Source: an uncultured Caldimonas sp. (GTDB lineage Bacteria; Pseudomonadota; Gammaproteobacteria; Burkholderiales; Burkholderiaceae). From it: a DNA stretch of 50,292 nt. Shown in pieces: positions 40,753 through 48,877 of this stretch. Numbering within the stretch: position 1 is the first letter of the stretch; every line of letters starts with the position of its first letter. A model generated the notes under the pieces. That model saw nothing but the letters and a program-made list of their open reading frames with translations. It searched no databases and was not told the origin of the DNA. The DNA lies in the NCBI RefSeq assembly GCF_946480305.1, contig NZ_CAMLJQ010000031.1, forward strand, positions 1 through 50,292, in the 5' to 3' direction. The position numbers and the translations under genes were made by a program.

Positions 40753-43179
40753 TTACTTTGCGTTGAAGCTCAGCACGAATGTCCTATGCATTCCGTCTTT
40801 ATCGGCTTCGCCCAGCTCTAGCGTTGCTCCGTTCTCTTCAGCAAGTCGCCGCGAGATGTAGAGTCCCAGTCCACGCCCCTCCTTCGGGGGCTTGGTAGTG
40901 ACGAACTGCTGGAAAATTGTCTCGGCCCGCTCCTTAGGTATTCCTGGACCGTTGTCCGTAAAGCGGAGCGTCCTCTTCCGCGAAGAAACCTCTATGTCTA
41001 TCCTTCCTCGTGAGGACTGATCCAATCTGTTCATAATCCAGTAGAAGGAGTTGCTGAACAGGTTGTCCACGATTTGCAGCAACTGCCCGCGCTCAAATAC
41101 CGCGGTCAGGGGCCGCCGATCGGAATCGGGTCGAATATGAATGTCGATATTGTGTCGAGACGCCTTAGATTCATGGAACTCGCCAAGCATCCCGACAAGC
41201 TCAAGCACATCTACTTCGACTCGGATCTGTCGCCCAGGAATGCTCAGTTCGTCAAGGATTCGCACTCGCTTGTCTAGCGTCTTCAACTGTGCTTCCACAA
41301 CCGCAGGAGAGAACTTGCCCGCAGACACCGCACGCAAAGAGTCTTGAGTGACGCGTGAAAGCTCATGGGCAACGAATTCGAGCATGAGCCCTACGCCAGC
41401 AAGGTGAATAAAGCTCTCCATCGTCTGCTCGAACCCTTGAATCCGAAGCTTCGCCCGCTCCCATGCTTCATTCACCTCTTCAAGATGATGCATGATCTTG
41501 CCAATGCTCTGTGCTTCGTCTGGCACCCGAGCTCGTATGCCTTTGAGACCCGCGATGGCTTCGTCTTTTGAGGTGGAAATACGTTCCTGCACCTGTGCCA
41601 CCACCTCTTGAATCGGAGGTTCCTCCTCCCGCTCGACATTCTCGAGGAAAGGCCGGCAGAATCCTAGAACGGTGTATCGGAGAAGCCGAACGAGCGCCTC
41701 TCGGTCGTACGAGTCGCGGAACCCCTCACGATTCGTTTGATCAAGCAGGGAGGGGTTGCCGATCGTCGAAAGACGAAGGTCCCCAGCCATTTGAGCCCTG
41801 TTTAACTTGTATGCACTAGCGGCCAGAGCCCGTCGATCAAGGTCCAGCCAATCATCTGAGCGCTCGCCGTACGGATAGACGCGATAGCCATCGCGGTATA
41901 CAAGAAATCCACCACCCCACTGGGCGAGGAAAGGTTGTACGGTTTCTCTATAAAAGTCAGCCTGCTCGCGCTGGATCCGTCCTCGATTGAACCAGTAGAA
42001 TTTCAGTTGCCAAGGGCCAAGATGCCGAAGAGCACTTGCAACGATCTCCGCATCGACAAGTAGATCTGTTGCTTGCCCCTTACGTCGCTTCTTTTCTAGC
42101 GATTCCCTTACGCACGCTCGAAGGTGCTCACCTCGCAAGTGGTCCGTTCTCTCCTTCGAGTACCGCTTGTAATCGACGTGCAATGACAGTGTTGGCTCGT
42201 CATCTTCGTCGTACCAGAACCTAGCCGAACATACAGCGTCGGCACTCTTTAGAGGCTCGGGATCAAGAAGAGGCACCTCAACCTTTTGGCCCTGGTATGC
42301 CACCTCTAGAAAGCCGTTCGCGGCAATGGACGCAAACGGGTTCTGAAGCTTCGCGAGATCGCTCGCAGCGATCTGCGTCAGCCTTTGGAGTGACCAATCG
42401 CTCTGAAGGTCACGAATGTAAATCGAAGTGCCGCTTGAGCTAACCTCTGATGGGTCGCACGATGTGCTGTCTACAGGAAAATCGAGGGCAGAAGAGTCTA
42501 ATGTTGGATCCTCGAACGCCGGGCGCCAATCAAGATTCAAGGTGTTCCATTTTCTCTCGCCGGCCCTCTTCGTCTTAACTCTGACGAAGTGACCAAGCCG
42601 CATGGCCGAAAGTCTCCCGATACCCTTCTCCCCTAGCGGAACCGTCCCTGAAGGCGTTGCCCCTCGTAATCGCGACGCGTTTGCCGTGGCTGCCGCAACC
42701 TTCCCGGCCTTCTCTACAAGACGCACCGGCGTACCGACAGTCAGGTAGTTCTCCGACAAGTCGGTTGCTGACATCCCAATGCCTTGATCCCGGACGAGGA
42801 TGTAGCTACCTGACTTGTAAGCTTCGGTCAGCGCCTCCAGCGCTTCTGACGCTGACTTCGGAGAACCGTAGACCCGCTCAAAGCGACTTCTTGTGCGCTC
42901 AGAAGCGCTCTCCTCGAGACTATCAAGTACTGACGCGTTGAAGGCAACGCAATCGAAATCCGCCAATCGTGGTCGCGAGTGCTGGTTCAACGCCCCGGCT
43001 ACTTTGGCTCGGAGTTGGCAGTAGACGGAGTACTGCATCGCGATGCGGAACTCGATTTCCACAGAAGGTGATCCGGCATCGAGCGCATTCTTGATCAATT
43101 CGTAGATCGCGATCGGATCCGAACTGATCAGTTCTGCACCGAGTTCGAGAAGAACTCGAGCTTTGAACTTGAAGGACAT
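40753..43179 (-). CDS. Double GHKL ATPase: MORC/HSP90-like N-terminus plus histidine-kinase-like C-terminus
   Basis: An 808-residue soluble protein with two Bergerat-fold ATPase modules. The N-terminal one has E27-N31-D34 in YELIKNALDAG, DQGIGM at 131-136 and GEKGIGRLS at 183-191, like MORC/HSP90 ATPases. The C-terminal one is kinase-like: H605 in LEFVAHELSR (candidate phospho-His), N box DNLFSN at 705-710, G1 DNGPGIP at 742-748 and G2 GRGLGLYISRRL at 768-779. No membrane segment or PAS domain is seen, so it would sense an internal cue such as foreign nucleic acid. The receiver protein gene starts 12 bases downstream. It starts 110 bases after sspD, so it may be read through or have its own promoter. 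Confidence 0.82.
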   Translation of the reverse strand: MSFKFKARVLLELGAELISSDPIAIYELIKNALDAGSPSVEIEFRIAMQYSVYCQLRAKVAGALNQHSRPRLADFDCVAFNASVLDSLEESASERTRSRFERVYGSPKSASEALEALTEAYKSGSYILVRDQGIGMSATDLSENYLTVGTPVRLVEKAGKVAAATANASRLRGATPSGTVPLGEKGIGRLSAMRLGHFVRVKTKRAGERKWNTLNLDWRPAFEDPTLDSSALDFPVDSTSCDPSEVSSSGTSIYIRDLQSDWSLQRLTQIAASDLAKLQNPFASIAANGFLEVAYQGQKVEVPLLDPEPLKSADAVCSARFWYDEDDEPTLSLHVDYKRYSKERTDHLRGEHLRACVRESLEKKRRKGQATDLLVDAEIVASALRHLGPWQLKFYWFNRGRIQREQADFYRETVQPFLAQWGGGFLVYRDGYRVYPYGERSDDWLDLDRRALAASAYKLNRAQMAGDLRLSTIGNPSLLDQTNREGFRDSYDREALVRLLRYTVLGFCRPFLENVEREEEPPIQEVVAQVQERISTSKDEAIAGLKGIRARVPDEAQSIGKIMHHLEEVNEAWERAKLRIQGFEQTMESFIHLAGVGLMLEFVAHELSRVTQDSLRAVSAGKFSPAVVEAQLKTLDKRVRILDELSIPGRQIRVEVDVLELVGMLGEFHESKASRHNIDIHIRPDSDRRPLTAVFERGQLLQIVDNLFSNSFYWIMNRLDQSSRGRIDIEVSSRKRTLRFTDNGPGIPKERAETIFQQFVTTKPPKEGRGLGLYISRRLAEENGATLELGEADKDGMHRTFVLSFNAK

Positions 43180-43289
43180 TGATATTTACTCCCGCGCAAG
43201 CTCTTCGCAAAGCGCACCTAGCGGAACAACGGGACTTCGGTTGCGGTTAAAGACAACCTGACGGCTCGGACAATGGACCCCTGCCACCT

Positions 43290-44117
43290 TCACAGCTGAC
43301 ACACCAAACACCCCTGGTCGTCGTCGTCCTCAGGTTCCTCTGCCGCATCTGCGGAAGCAAATACTTCCAGGAGTGTCGCGTTCTCTCGCCGCGCTGCGTT
43401 CCGCTGAATCCTGATTACGTGCTCACGCTTAATCTGCTCGACTCGGTGAGGCAACTCCATCTCCGCGAGACTTTCCCCTTGGCTCCAAGTGAAGAAGTTG
43501 CCTGTCTTTTCGTACGGACGCTCGTACTCTTTCGCCTTTTCGTAGAGCTCTGGGTAGGTTTCTTTCAGGCGGACCCATTCGATCTTTTGCTGGTAAAAGC
43601 AAAAATAGCAGCCCGAGCGAGTGCGCCCCCACTGCGTATAGGGCGGCATGCCGACGCCTGACGTACGAAGAATTCCTTCAATGTCGCGAAGGATCAATCC
43701 GTCATCTCTAAAGGGATATACGGCTTTGATGTTCGGCTTGTGACTGATGTACCCGCTTCGCTCCTCATCGGCGCGGAGGCCAACATAGTTGACGACCTCG
43801 TCATCCCCGCAGTACTTTTCGAAGGGCTTGAGTTTGAGTGCTCGCGTGCACCACCGGCGATGATTGGACGGGATCATTCCGCCGTACATGTGGTACCAGT
43901 GGTCGAAGCCGAGATCCGCGTTTAGACGGGTTACCTCTTTTCCCAGATAGGCAGAGATCCGCTCAAGGTACTCGTAGGTCTCAGGCAGCTCTTTCCGCGT
44001 GTCGCTGAAGATGTACTCCATCTCGGGAACGCGATCGCGCATGTATATGGCCAGCGCAGCGCTGTCCTTACCTCCCGACAGGCTCAGGATGTGTCTAACC
44101 CGCTTTTTTTCGGTCAC
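43290..44117 (-). CDS. sspD: PAPS reductase/PP-loop ATP pyrophosphatase, SspD/DndC-like
   Basis: A 275-residue enzyme of the adenine-nucleotide alpha-hydrolase fold with PP-loop SGGKDS at 14-19. The cysteines C90 (RRWC), C103, C170 and C173 (GCYFC) could bind an iron-sulfur cluster, as in DndC, and a C-terminal CLVC tail (270-273) adds another pair. In phosphorothioation systems this protein activates the DNA phosphate by adenylation before sulfur insertion. GTG 44117 has a GGGAGAGAA site and overlaps the sspC gene by 23 bases, showing coupling. It is not an assimilatory CysH: there is no cys operon, and it sits with DUF4007 and a large ATPase. Confidence 0.8.
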   Translation of the reverse strand: MTEKKRVRHILSLSGGKDSAALAIYMRDRVPEMEYIFSDTRKELPETYEYLERISAYLGKEVTRLNADLGFDHWYHMYGGMIPSNHRRWCTRALKLKPFEKYCGDDEVVNYVGLRADEERSGYISHKPNIKAVYPFRDDGLILRDIEGILRTSGVGMPPYTQWGRTRSGCYFCFYQQKIEWVRLKETYPELYEKAKEYERPYEKTGNFFTWSQGESLAEMELPHRVEQIKREHVIRIQRNAARRENATLLEVFASADAAEEPEDDDDQGCLVCQL

Positions 44118-47100
44118 TCTTCTCTCCCTTCGCTTGCCGTTCTGCCTCTGCTTCGGTCTGGCACTGAAGCAGCGCTTGGCCGAGTGTGGCGATCATCAGT
44201 TCCCGGTCTTTTGACGTCGCTACGCTTAACGAGCTCAGCATGTCGTTGGCCATCGCCTTCGCCCGCTCGTCTGCCACGACGAACACGGCAGACTCCTGCC
44301 CGCCAGGCAGCGTCATCGTCAGCGACACCCAGCGTTCACCGACGGCAGGGTTTCGTGCACGCTGACTCATTGCGCGGATCCACCGCTTGTACTGCGCACA
44401 GAGATCCGCCACGGCCGCCTCGAATCGACCCAGGGTGGCGTCGTTCCAGGTGTCCAGCGGGCGCTGCACAACCAAACTGGCGACGGAATCAAGCCACCGC
44501 TCGTCGGTAAGAGTCGGATCTGCGCAGCGAAGGACAAACGCCTTCAGGTGCAACTCGCCCAAGTCATTGGCGGCTGCGCTGCATTCGCGTTGGAGCTGCG
44601 CACGAATGCGTCCCAGAGAGCCGGCGATTTCGAACGCCGTTCCAAGCACGTTGGAGACGTCCTCCTGAAGCCGCCGCTGCGCTGATCCTAGCTCCGACAA
44701 GCACGCGGCAAGCCAGGCGCCGAAGTCCTGCTTGGACTTAGAGGCGCGGTAGGCATCCGGCAACGTCTTCGTGAGCAGTTCGATTTGGTCTTGAGACCGG
44801 AAGAGCTGCATACGCAGAGCCAGCACATCTTTGCTCAGCCTGCCAGTTTCCTTAGCAAAGGCAGGCAGACGCGCTAGCCACCGATATAGCGAGCGTGTGA
44901 GCTCGATGTGAGTCGATGCTCCCTCAACGACGCATCCCACCGATGCGAATGCCGTCCGATACTCGGCTAGCAGCTTCCGGATCGCATCGCTGTTCGCCAG
45001 CTCGCGAATCTCAAAGAGCGCCGGCGTTCTGAACATGCGCATCAGGTGCTCTGCGGTGAGCTCTAGAACGAGGCTCCCCCTCTCAAAAAGAGCGCAGCTC
45101 TCACGCCTCACGACCAGATACACCGCAATCCAAACACCGGCAGGTGCATTGCGTACGCCAAAGGGAGGCGCTGCGAGCTCCTTGAGGAGCGACTCAAAGG
45201 TCACCGCCGTACCGGGGCTCAACAGCTCCTCGATGCGCCCCCAGACGGGGCGAATCGAGACAGGCGCACCACTAGCCGGCTCTTGTAGGGACCAGCGACC
45301 GTCTTCTGAGGTAGACAGTATTCCGGTCTGTTCCAAAAGGGACCACTGAATCAGTCTCTCTGGTGGAAATTCGTGTGGGCCGCTGATCTGCTTGGTGTTG
45401 TCGCCGCTCAGGAGCACCTCGAACATTCGCTGTCGAGCGAGTGTGATCGCCGACGGCGGCTTGTCCTTGTTGATGAGTTCGTTTACGAGCTTCGGCGCCA
45501 GACCGAATTGGTCGTCAAAGAGCCAAGACGCAAGTTGGCTTAGATTTAGCTTCTCTCCGTTCTTGATCAGCTTTCCTCCGTGCCAATACTGCACGTGAGA
45601 TCGCCCCGCCGTTGACGAAAGCTGCGCTGACAGGAGCTGGTTGACGTTCTCGCGCGCATCTTGGAGCCGTTGATCCGTGTACTGGCTAGCCCAAGGGTCA
45701 AGATGCTTGACGTTCAGTTGGTGCTGAACCGACAGCCAAGTCGCGTACTCCACAAGAGCGCGCCGCCCCTCTGGCCGAAGGACCAAGCAGGCGTGAACTG
45801 TAAGCCGGTCGTGCTCCTGCTTAAACCGTTCCTCACATGCTTTTGCCTCCTTGGACCCTGCTGTGACCACCACAAGCTTCAGCCAACCGTCAGGCTCCAC
45901 TTCGTCTCCTCCGATCTTTGGAGGTGAGGGCCAAGCGCTGGGTGTGCCGACGACGACGCCTAGGGTTCTCAACGTCCCTGTGCGGTCGTAGTGCCGACTA
46001 GCCACCGTCGTCCGGCTCGCTAGCGCCGTGGTGAGGGCCTGCACAATCAGCTTCGATTCGTCCTCCGCTCCTGCGGCTTCGAACAGTGCTTCGACGTTGG
46101 CAATCTCAGCGACCGCTATTGCAAACTCAGTCTTGTCTCGAAGGTGAAAGAGGACTCCACGCTCGACGAGATTGCAAAGCGCGGCGTCAACTTCGGTGGA
46201 GGCGTAGGAATCAAGTGCGTGGTGCAACAAGGCCGCGGTCACAGACAACCTCAGACTGCTCTGAACAAGCTCAAGGATCGCGATCGTCTTGAGAATTGCA
46301 GCCGAGACTGATCCAGGCGCTTCGCGATCAACGCACGACACCGCGAACGCCCACCGCCGCTCAGAGTTTCGGTCGCGAAAGCGTATTCCGTGACCGGTAG
46401 CGAGGTTGTCGTAGAGATCGTTCAGGCGATACCAGCTCGCTGGGCCAACCTCCTTTTCAGCGGCGAACTGTCGCAATGCAAACGGCTCATCACCCCGGAG
46501 AAACGCATGGAACGATCGCTCGCTTTGGCCGAAGCGCTTTGCCACGATGGCAGACGCCGCGATGACCAGTGGATGCAGCGGGTAAAGCGCTTCCGCAGCC
46601 GCAAAGAGCGTCGCGTCGGAGTCGGAGTGAGCACGCAGGGCGCCAAGGTCGATCGCACGCGCAAATAGCTGCCGTGCTGCAGCACGAACAACTTTGTTTT
46701 CCGCGACCTCGCTAGCGACCCCTAACGTGTGAGCCGCAAAGTGCGCATATCTCTCGACCGGTTCATCGAAGGGGATCTCCTCGAAGCGCGAAGCGACCTT
46801 TTCCCAGTCATCACTCAAAGCGCGGCCGACGGTGCCGCCATAGCTTGACAGATGCTGGTGAAGCATAGCGATCACGGCAATTCGATCGTCCGACTGACCA
46901 CACGCCTGCTCAGCGATCTGTTGCAGCGCCATCAGATCGCCTTCTTCGGGATGAAGAGCGGCGTGTTCAACGAACTTGCCCAGCTCATCAATCAGGAAAA
47001 CGACCCCAGCAAATCCGGCGGCGGCGGCAGCGTCCGCGAAGTCGGAACTCATCGCCCCGACGGCGGCATTAACAGGGACTCCCCCGTAGGTTGCACAGTC

Positions 47101-47553
47101 TTCAGACAGGCGCCGCTTGAAAGCTGCGCTTGGCTTGTTTCTCCAAGCCTCGACGCTACGAGCAAGAGCGCGGGCAAGCGCAGAGCCAAAAGAAACCCGA
47201 GAACCGACCACCGCGACCGGATATCGGCTAGAGCCTTTGAAGAGCGCGAGCGCATCGGAGGCAACGCTGCCCACCTTTTTCGCAATTCCAGGGAAGTGGG
47301 CCTGCCCGGCGAGGAGCTGCCCTACTACGAGCGCGAGCGCAGACTTTCCGCTTCCGTAAGGGCCCACGATCTTCCAGGCACGTTGGGCAGATTTGCCTTT
47401 CAGTCCTTGTCCAAGCTGCTTCAACGCTGCGACGGCCGCAGGCGTGACCAAGTAGTGACTGACCGCGGCAACTTCGTAGAGATCCCGCTCCAGTGAAACG
47501 GAGCGCGCAGTTCCTGCCCCAATGCTCAAGAAATCAATGATGCGGTTAGCCAT
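44095..47553 (-). CDS. sspC: Large P-loop ATPase, SspC-like
   Basis: A 1152-residue protein with Walker A GPYGSGKS at 64-71 and Walker B VVFLIDELGKF near 184-194, in the style of the BrxC/DUF6079-type defence ATPases. The long remainder is mostly helical, with no nuclease signature that I recognise. In Ssp systems the SspC ATPase drives the modification complex. ATG 47553 has a GGAGGAGG site and overlaps the DUF4007 stop by eight bases; the upstream start at 47613 would overlap further and lacks such a site. It is followed by sspD in an overlapping arrangement. The assignment to SspC rests on gene order and general type; BrxC-like ATPases are the alternative. Confidence 0.72.
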   Translation of the reverse strand: MANRIIDFLSIGAGTARSVSLERDLYEVAAVSHYLVTPAAVAALKQLGQGLKGKSAQRAWKIVGPYGSGKSALALVVGQLLAGQAHFPGIAKKVGSVASDALALFKGSSRYPVAVVGSRVSFGSALARALARSVEAWRNKPSAAFKRRLSEDCATYGGVPVNAAVGAMSSDFADAAAAAGFAGVVFLIDELGKFVEHAALHPEEGDLMALQQIAEQACGQSDDRIAVIAMLHQHLSSYGGTVGRALSDDWEKVASRFEEIPFDEPVERYAHFAAHTLGVASEVAENKVVRAAARQLFARAIDLGALRAHSDSDATLFAAAEALYPLHPLVIAASAIVAKRFGQSERSFHAFLRGDEPFALRQFAAEKEVGPASWYRLNDLYDNLATGHGIRFRDRNSERRWAFAVSCVDREAPGSVSAAILKTIAILELVQSSLRLSVTAALLHHALDSYASTEVDAALCNLVERGVLFHLRDKTEFAIAVAEIANVEALFEAAGAEDESKLIVQALTTALASRTTVASRHYDRTGTLRTLGVVVGTPSAWPSPPKIGGDEVEPDGWLKLVVVTAGSKEAKACEERFKQEHDRLTVHACLVLRPEGRRALVEYATWLSVQHQLNVKHLDPWASQYTDQRLQDARENVNQLLSAQLSSTAGRSHVQYWHGGKLIKNGEKLNLSQLASWLFDDQFGLAPKLVNELINKDKPPSAITLARQRMFEVLLSGDNTKQISGPHEFPPERLIQWSLLEQTGILSTSEDGRWSLQEPASGAPVSIRPVWGRIEELLSPGTAVTFESLLKELAAPPFGVRNAPAGVWIAVYLVVRRESCALFERGSLVLELTAEHLMRMFRTPALFEIRELANSDAIRKLLAEYRTAFASVGCVVEGASTHIELTRSLYRWLARLPAFAKETGRLSKDVLALRMQLFRSQDQIELLTKTLPDAYRASKSKQDFGAWLAACLSELGSAQRRLQEDVSNVLGTAFEIAGSLGRIRAQLQRECSAAANDLGELHLKAFVLRCADPTLTDERWLDSVASLVVQRPLDTWNDATLGRFEAAVADLCAQYKRWIRAMSQRARNPAVGERWVSLTMTLPGGQESAVFVVADERAKAMANDMLSSLSVATSKDRELMIATLGQALLQCQTEAEAERQAKGEKSDRKKAG

Positions 47554-48454
47554 TGGCAGCAGCCTCCTCCGCTGCATATACGCGTAGTTCCGGGCTGACC
47601 CTGCCGAGGTCAAGCACCAACGTCTGCGTGTCCGCTGTATCGTTAAAGCGAAGGGCGTTCTTGAGGGGGCCGCTTACCGCCAACTCGATGAATTGCCGGA
47701 GTGCGGCTTCGTCCAGCTTGAAGACGCTGCCTGGCGAGTGATTCCCGCGCAAGACCTCGGTGAAGGAGACTATCCGCTCGCTCGTCTCCTTGGATTCAAC
47801 GAACTGCACCAGCGCAAAGGCGAAGGCTCGGGCAGTCAATCCCATAGGCGCTCGGTTAGTCGCCACGTAGGAAACCCGTCCGTCCTCGCTGCGGAAGGCG
47901 CGGAGCAACCCGAGGTCCTGAAGGGGGCACCATGACGTGTCATCGACTCCCCGATCTTCCTGAAAGTAGCTCTGCAGCAAGATGCCGGCATGCTGCTCGA
48001 GTGTCGAGGCAGCCAACGCCCTAGCATTGAACTGGCCTCGCTTGGCTAGTAGATCAACAAGCTGGCGCTTGTCGAAGCGCTGAAGGCGCCCCTCGCTGAA
48101 GACTTCGTTCCAAGCCGCTAGCCCCGCTCGGGTAGACAGCCACCAGTGGACGAGCCAGAGAGATTCGAGTGTCTCAAGGTGGTGGTCCCAGCCGTCGGGC
48201 CCGAACAGCAGATTTCCGACTGGGCCGGCCTGATGGCCGCCGTCGCCATTGCTCTCTATGACGCCTGCCCCTTCTGCCCAGAACTGAAGAGACTTGACCA
48301 TGTTCCGGCCGATTCCTAGCACGCGCATGGCCTCCAGCTCATTGCGGAAGATCTGGCTGTTCGATTCGACAGCCCTGTAGGCCTTGGGCAGCCAGCCGTA
48401 CCGGCAGACGAACGATTCATGACCGGAGAACCGGTCTTCGTTGCGGCGGGTCAT
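47546..48454 (-). CDS. sspB: DUF4007 protein, SspB-like DNA nickase candidate
   Basis: A 302-residue protein that opens with the DUF4007 hallmark RFSGHESFVCRYGWLPKAY, followed by LGIGRNMVKSLQFWAEGAGVI and a histidine/tryptophan-rich ESLWLVHWWLS segment. DUF4007 proteins are found with PAPS-reductase-like genes in DNA sulfur-modification loci. As I recall, SspB, the single-strand nicking subunit that opens the strand for sulfur insertion, belongs to this family. Catalytic residues are not certain from sequence alone. Its ATG overlaps the stop of the upstream AbrB-like gene by four bases, and its stop overlaps sspC, so the operon is tightly packed. Confidence 0.75.
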   Translation of the reverse strand: MTRRNEDRFSGHESFVCRYGWLPKAYRAVESNSQIFRNELEAMRVLGIGRNMVKSLQFWAEGAGVIESNGDGGHQAGPVGNLLFGPDGWDHHLETLESLWLVHWWLSTRAGLAAWNEVFSEGRLQRFDKRQLVDLLAKRGQFNARALAASTLEQHAGILLQSYFQEDRGVDDTSWCPLQDLGLLRAFRSEDGRVSYVATNRAPMGLTARAFAFALVQFVESKETSERIVSFTEVLRGNHSPGSVFKLDEAALRQFIELAVSGPLKNALRFNDTADTQTLVLDLGRVSPELRVYAAEEAAANG

Positions 48455-48672
48455 GGGCGTGCCTTTCGCTTTGCGCCAGTCGCGGGCTGCTGCTGCGGCT
48501 TCGTCTCGGTGGCCTTTTCGGGCGCCCGTTCGAGGATGATGCGACGAGAGGCGGCGTCGAAGTACACCGCGACCGCATCCCCCTCCTGCAGTCCTGCGTT
48601 GCGAAGCAGCTGCTCGTTCAGAGCAATTCGGCCGGTTTTCTGGACCTTCTTGGTCTCAAAGAGTACTTTCAT
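48451..48672 (-). CDS. AbrB/MazE-like (SpoVT-AbrB) DNA-binding protein
   Basis: A 73-residue protein. The first ~50 residues form a swapped-hairpin SpoVT-AbrB domain (VQKTGRIALNEQLLRNAGLQEGDAVAVYFDAASRRIILE). The tail is Lys/Pro/Gln-rich. Such proteins act as transcriptional regulators or antitoxins. No toxin gene is adjacent, so a regulator of the ssp operon is more likely. The start has an AAGGG site. It is the first gene of the operon and overlaps sspB by four bases. It is short, but supported by overlap, ribosome site and domain match. Confidence 0.8.
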   Translation of the reverse strand: MKVLFETKKVQKTGRIALNEQLLRNAGLQEGDAVAVYFDAASRRIILERAPEKATETKPQQQPATGAKRKARP

Positions 48673-48877
48673 AGGGACCCTTGCGGTACGGCGTAGGTGG
48701 CCGTCTTAGGATCGGAATAGTACCTTCCGGGAGCCGCAGCTTAGACTCCAACGAGCTCTTTTTTCACAGGCTTATCCACAGCCTCTGTGGATAAGCACAA
48801 GGATCACACCCTGGAGATGCGACCCTCATCGAGACGGACGCAGTCGAGACTGCTCTGCAGAGCGAAATGAAGCGCCA
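48673..48877 (-). promoter_or_regulatory. Upstream region of the ssp-type operon
   Basis: This 205-base gap separates the tniQ-like gene from the AbrB-like gene. A TACTAT -10-like hexamer lies at 48717-48722 on the minus strand, but no good -35 is seen 17 bases before it. A DnaA-box pair lies further upstream. Confidence 0.35.
48771..48795. promoter_or_regulatory. Inverted pair of perfect DnaA-box sequences
   Basis: TTATCCACA (48772-48780) and its complement TGTGGATAA (48786-48794) face each other within an 11-bp perfect inverted repeat with a CCT spacer. Both match the consensus DnaA box exactly. They could bind DnaA and couple expression to replication, be a remnant of a plasmid origin, or act as an operator for another protein. 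Confidence 0.7.

Noticed and set aside
43290..44117. Assimilatory CysH (PAPS/APS reductase)
   Set aside because: No sulfate-assimilation gene is nearby, and it overlaps the large ATPase gene in a DUF4007 operon, which fits SspD/DndC-like enzymes better.
44095..47553. BREX locus (BrxC) as the explanation of the ATPase
   Set aside because: No BrxX/PglX methyltransferase, PglZ or BrxL is present. PAPS-reductase and DUF4007 neighbours point to phosphorothioation.
48451..48672. Toxin-antitoxin pair with the AbrB/MazE-like protein as antitoxin
   Set aside because: The overlapping partner is the DUF4007 protein, and no PemK/PIN-type toxin is adjacent.
48765..48800. The DnaA-box palindrome as a terminator of the tniQ-like gene
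   Set aside because: On the minus strand the hairpin is followed by A residues, not T, so it does not fit an intrinsic terminator.
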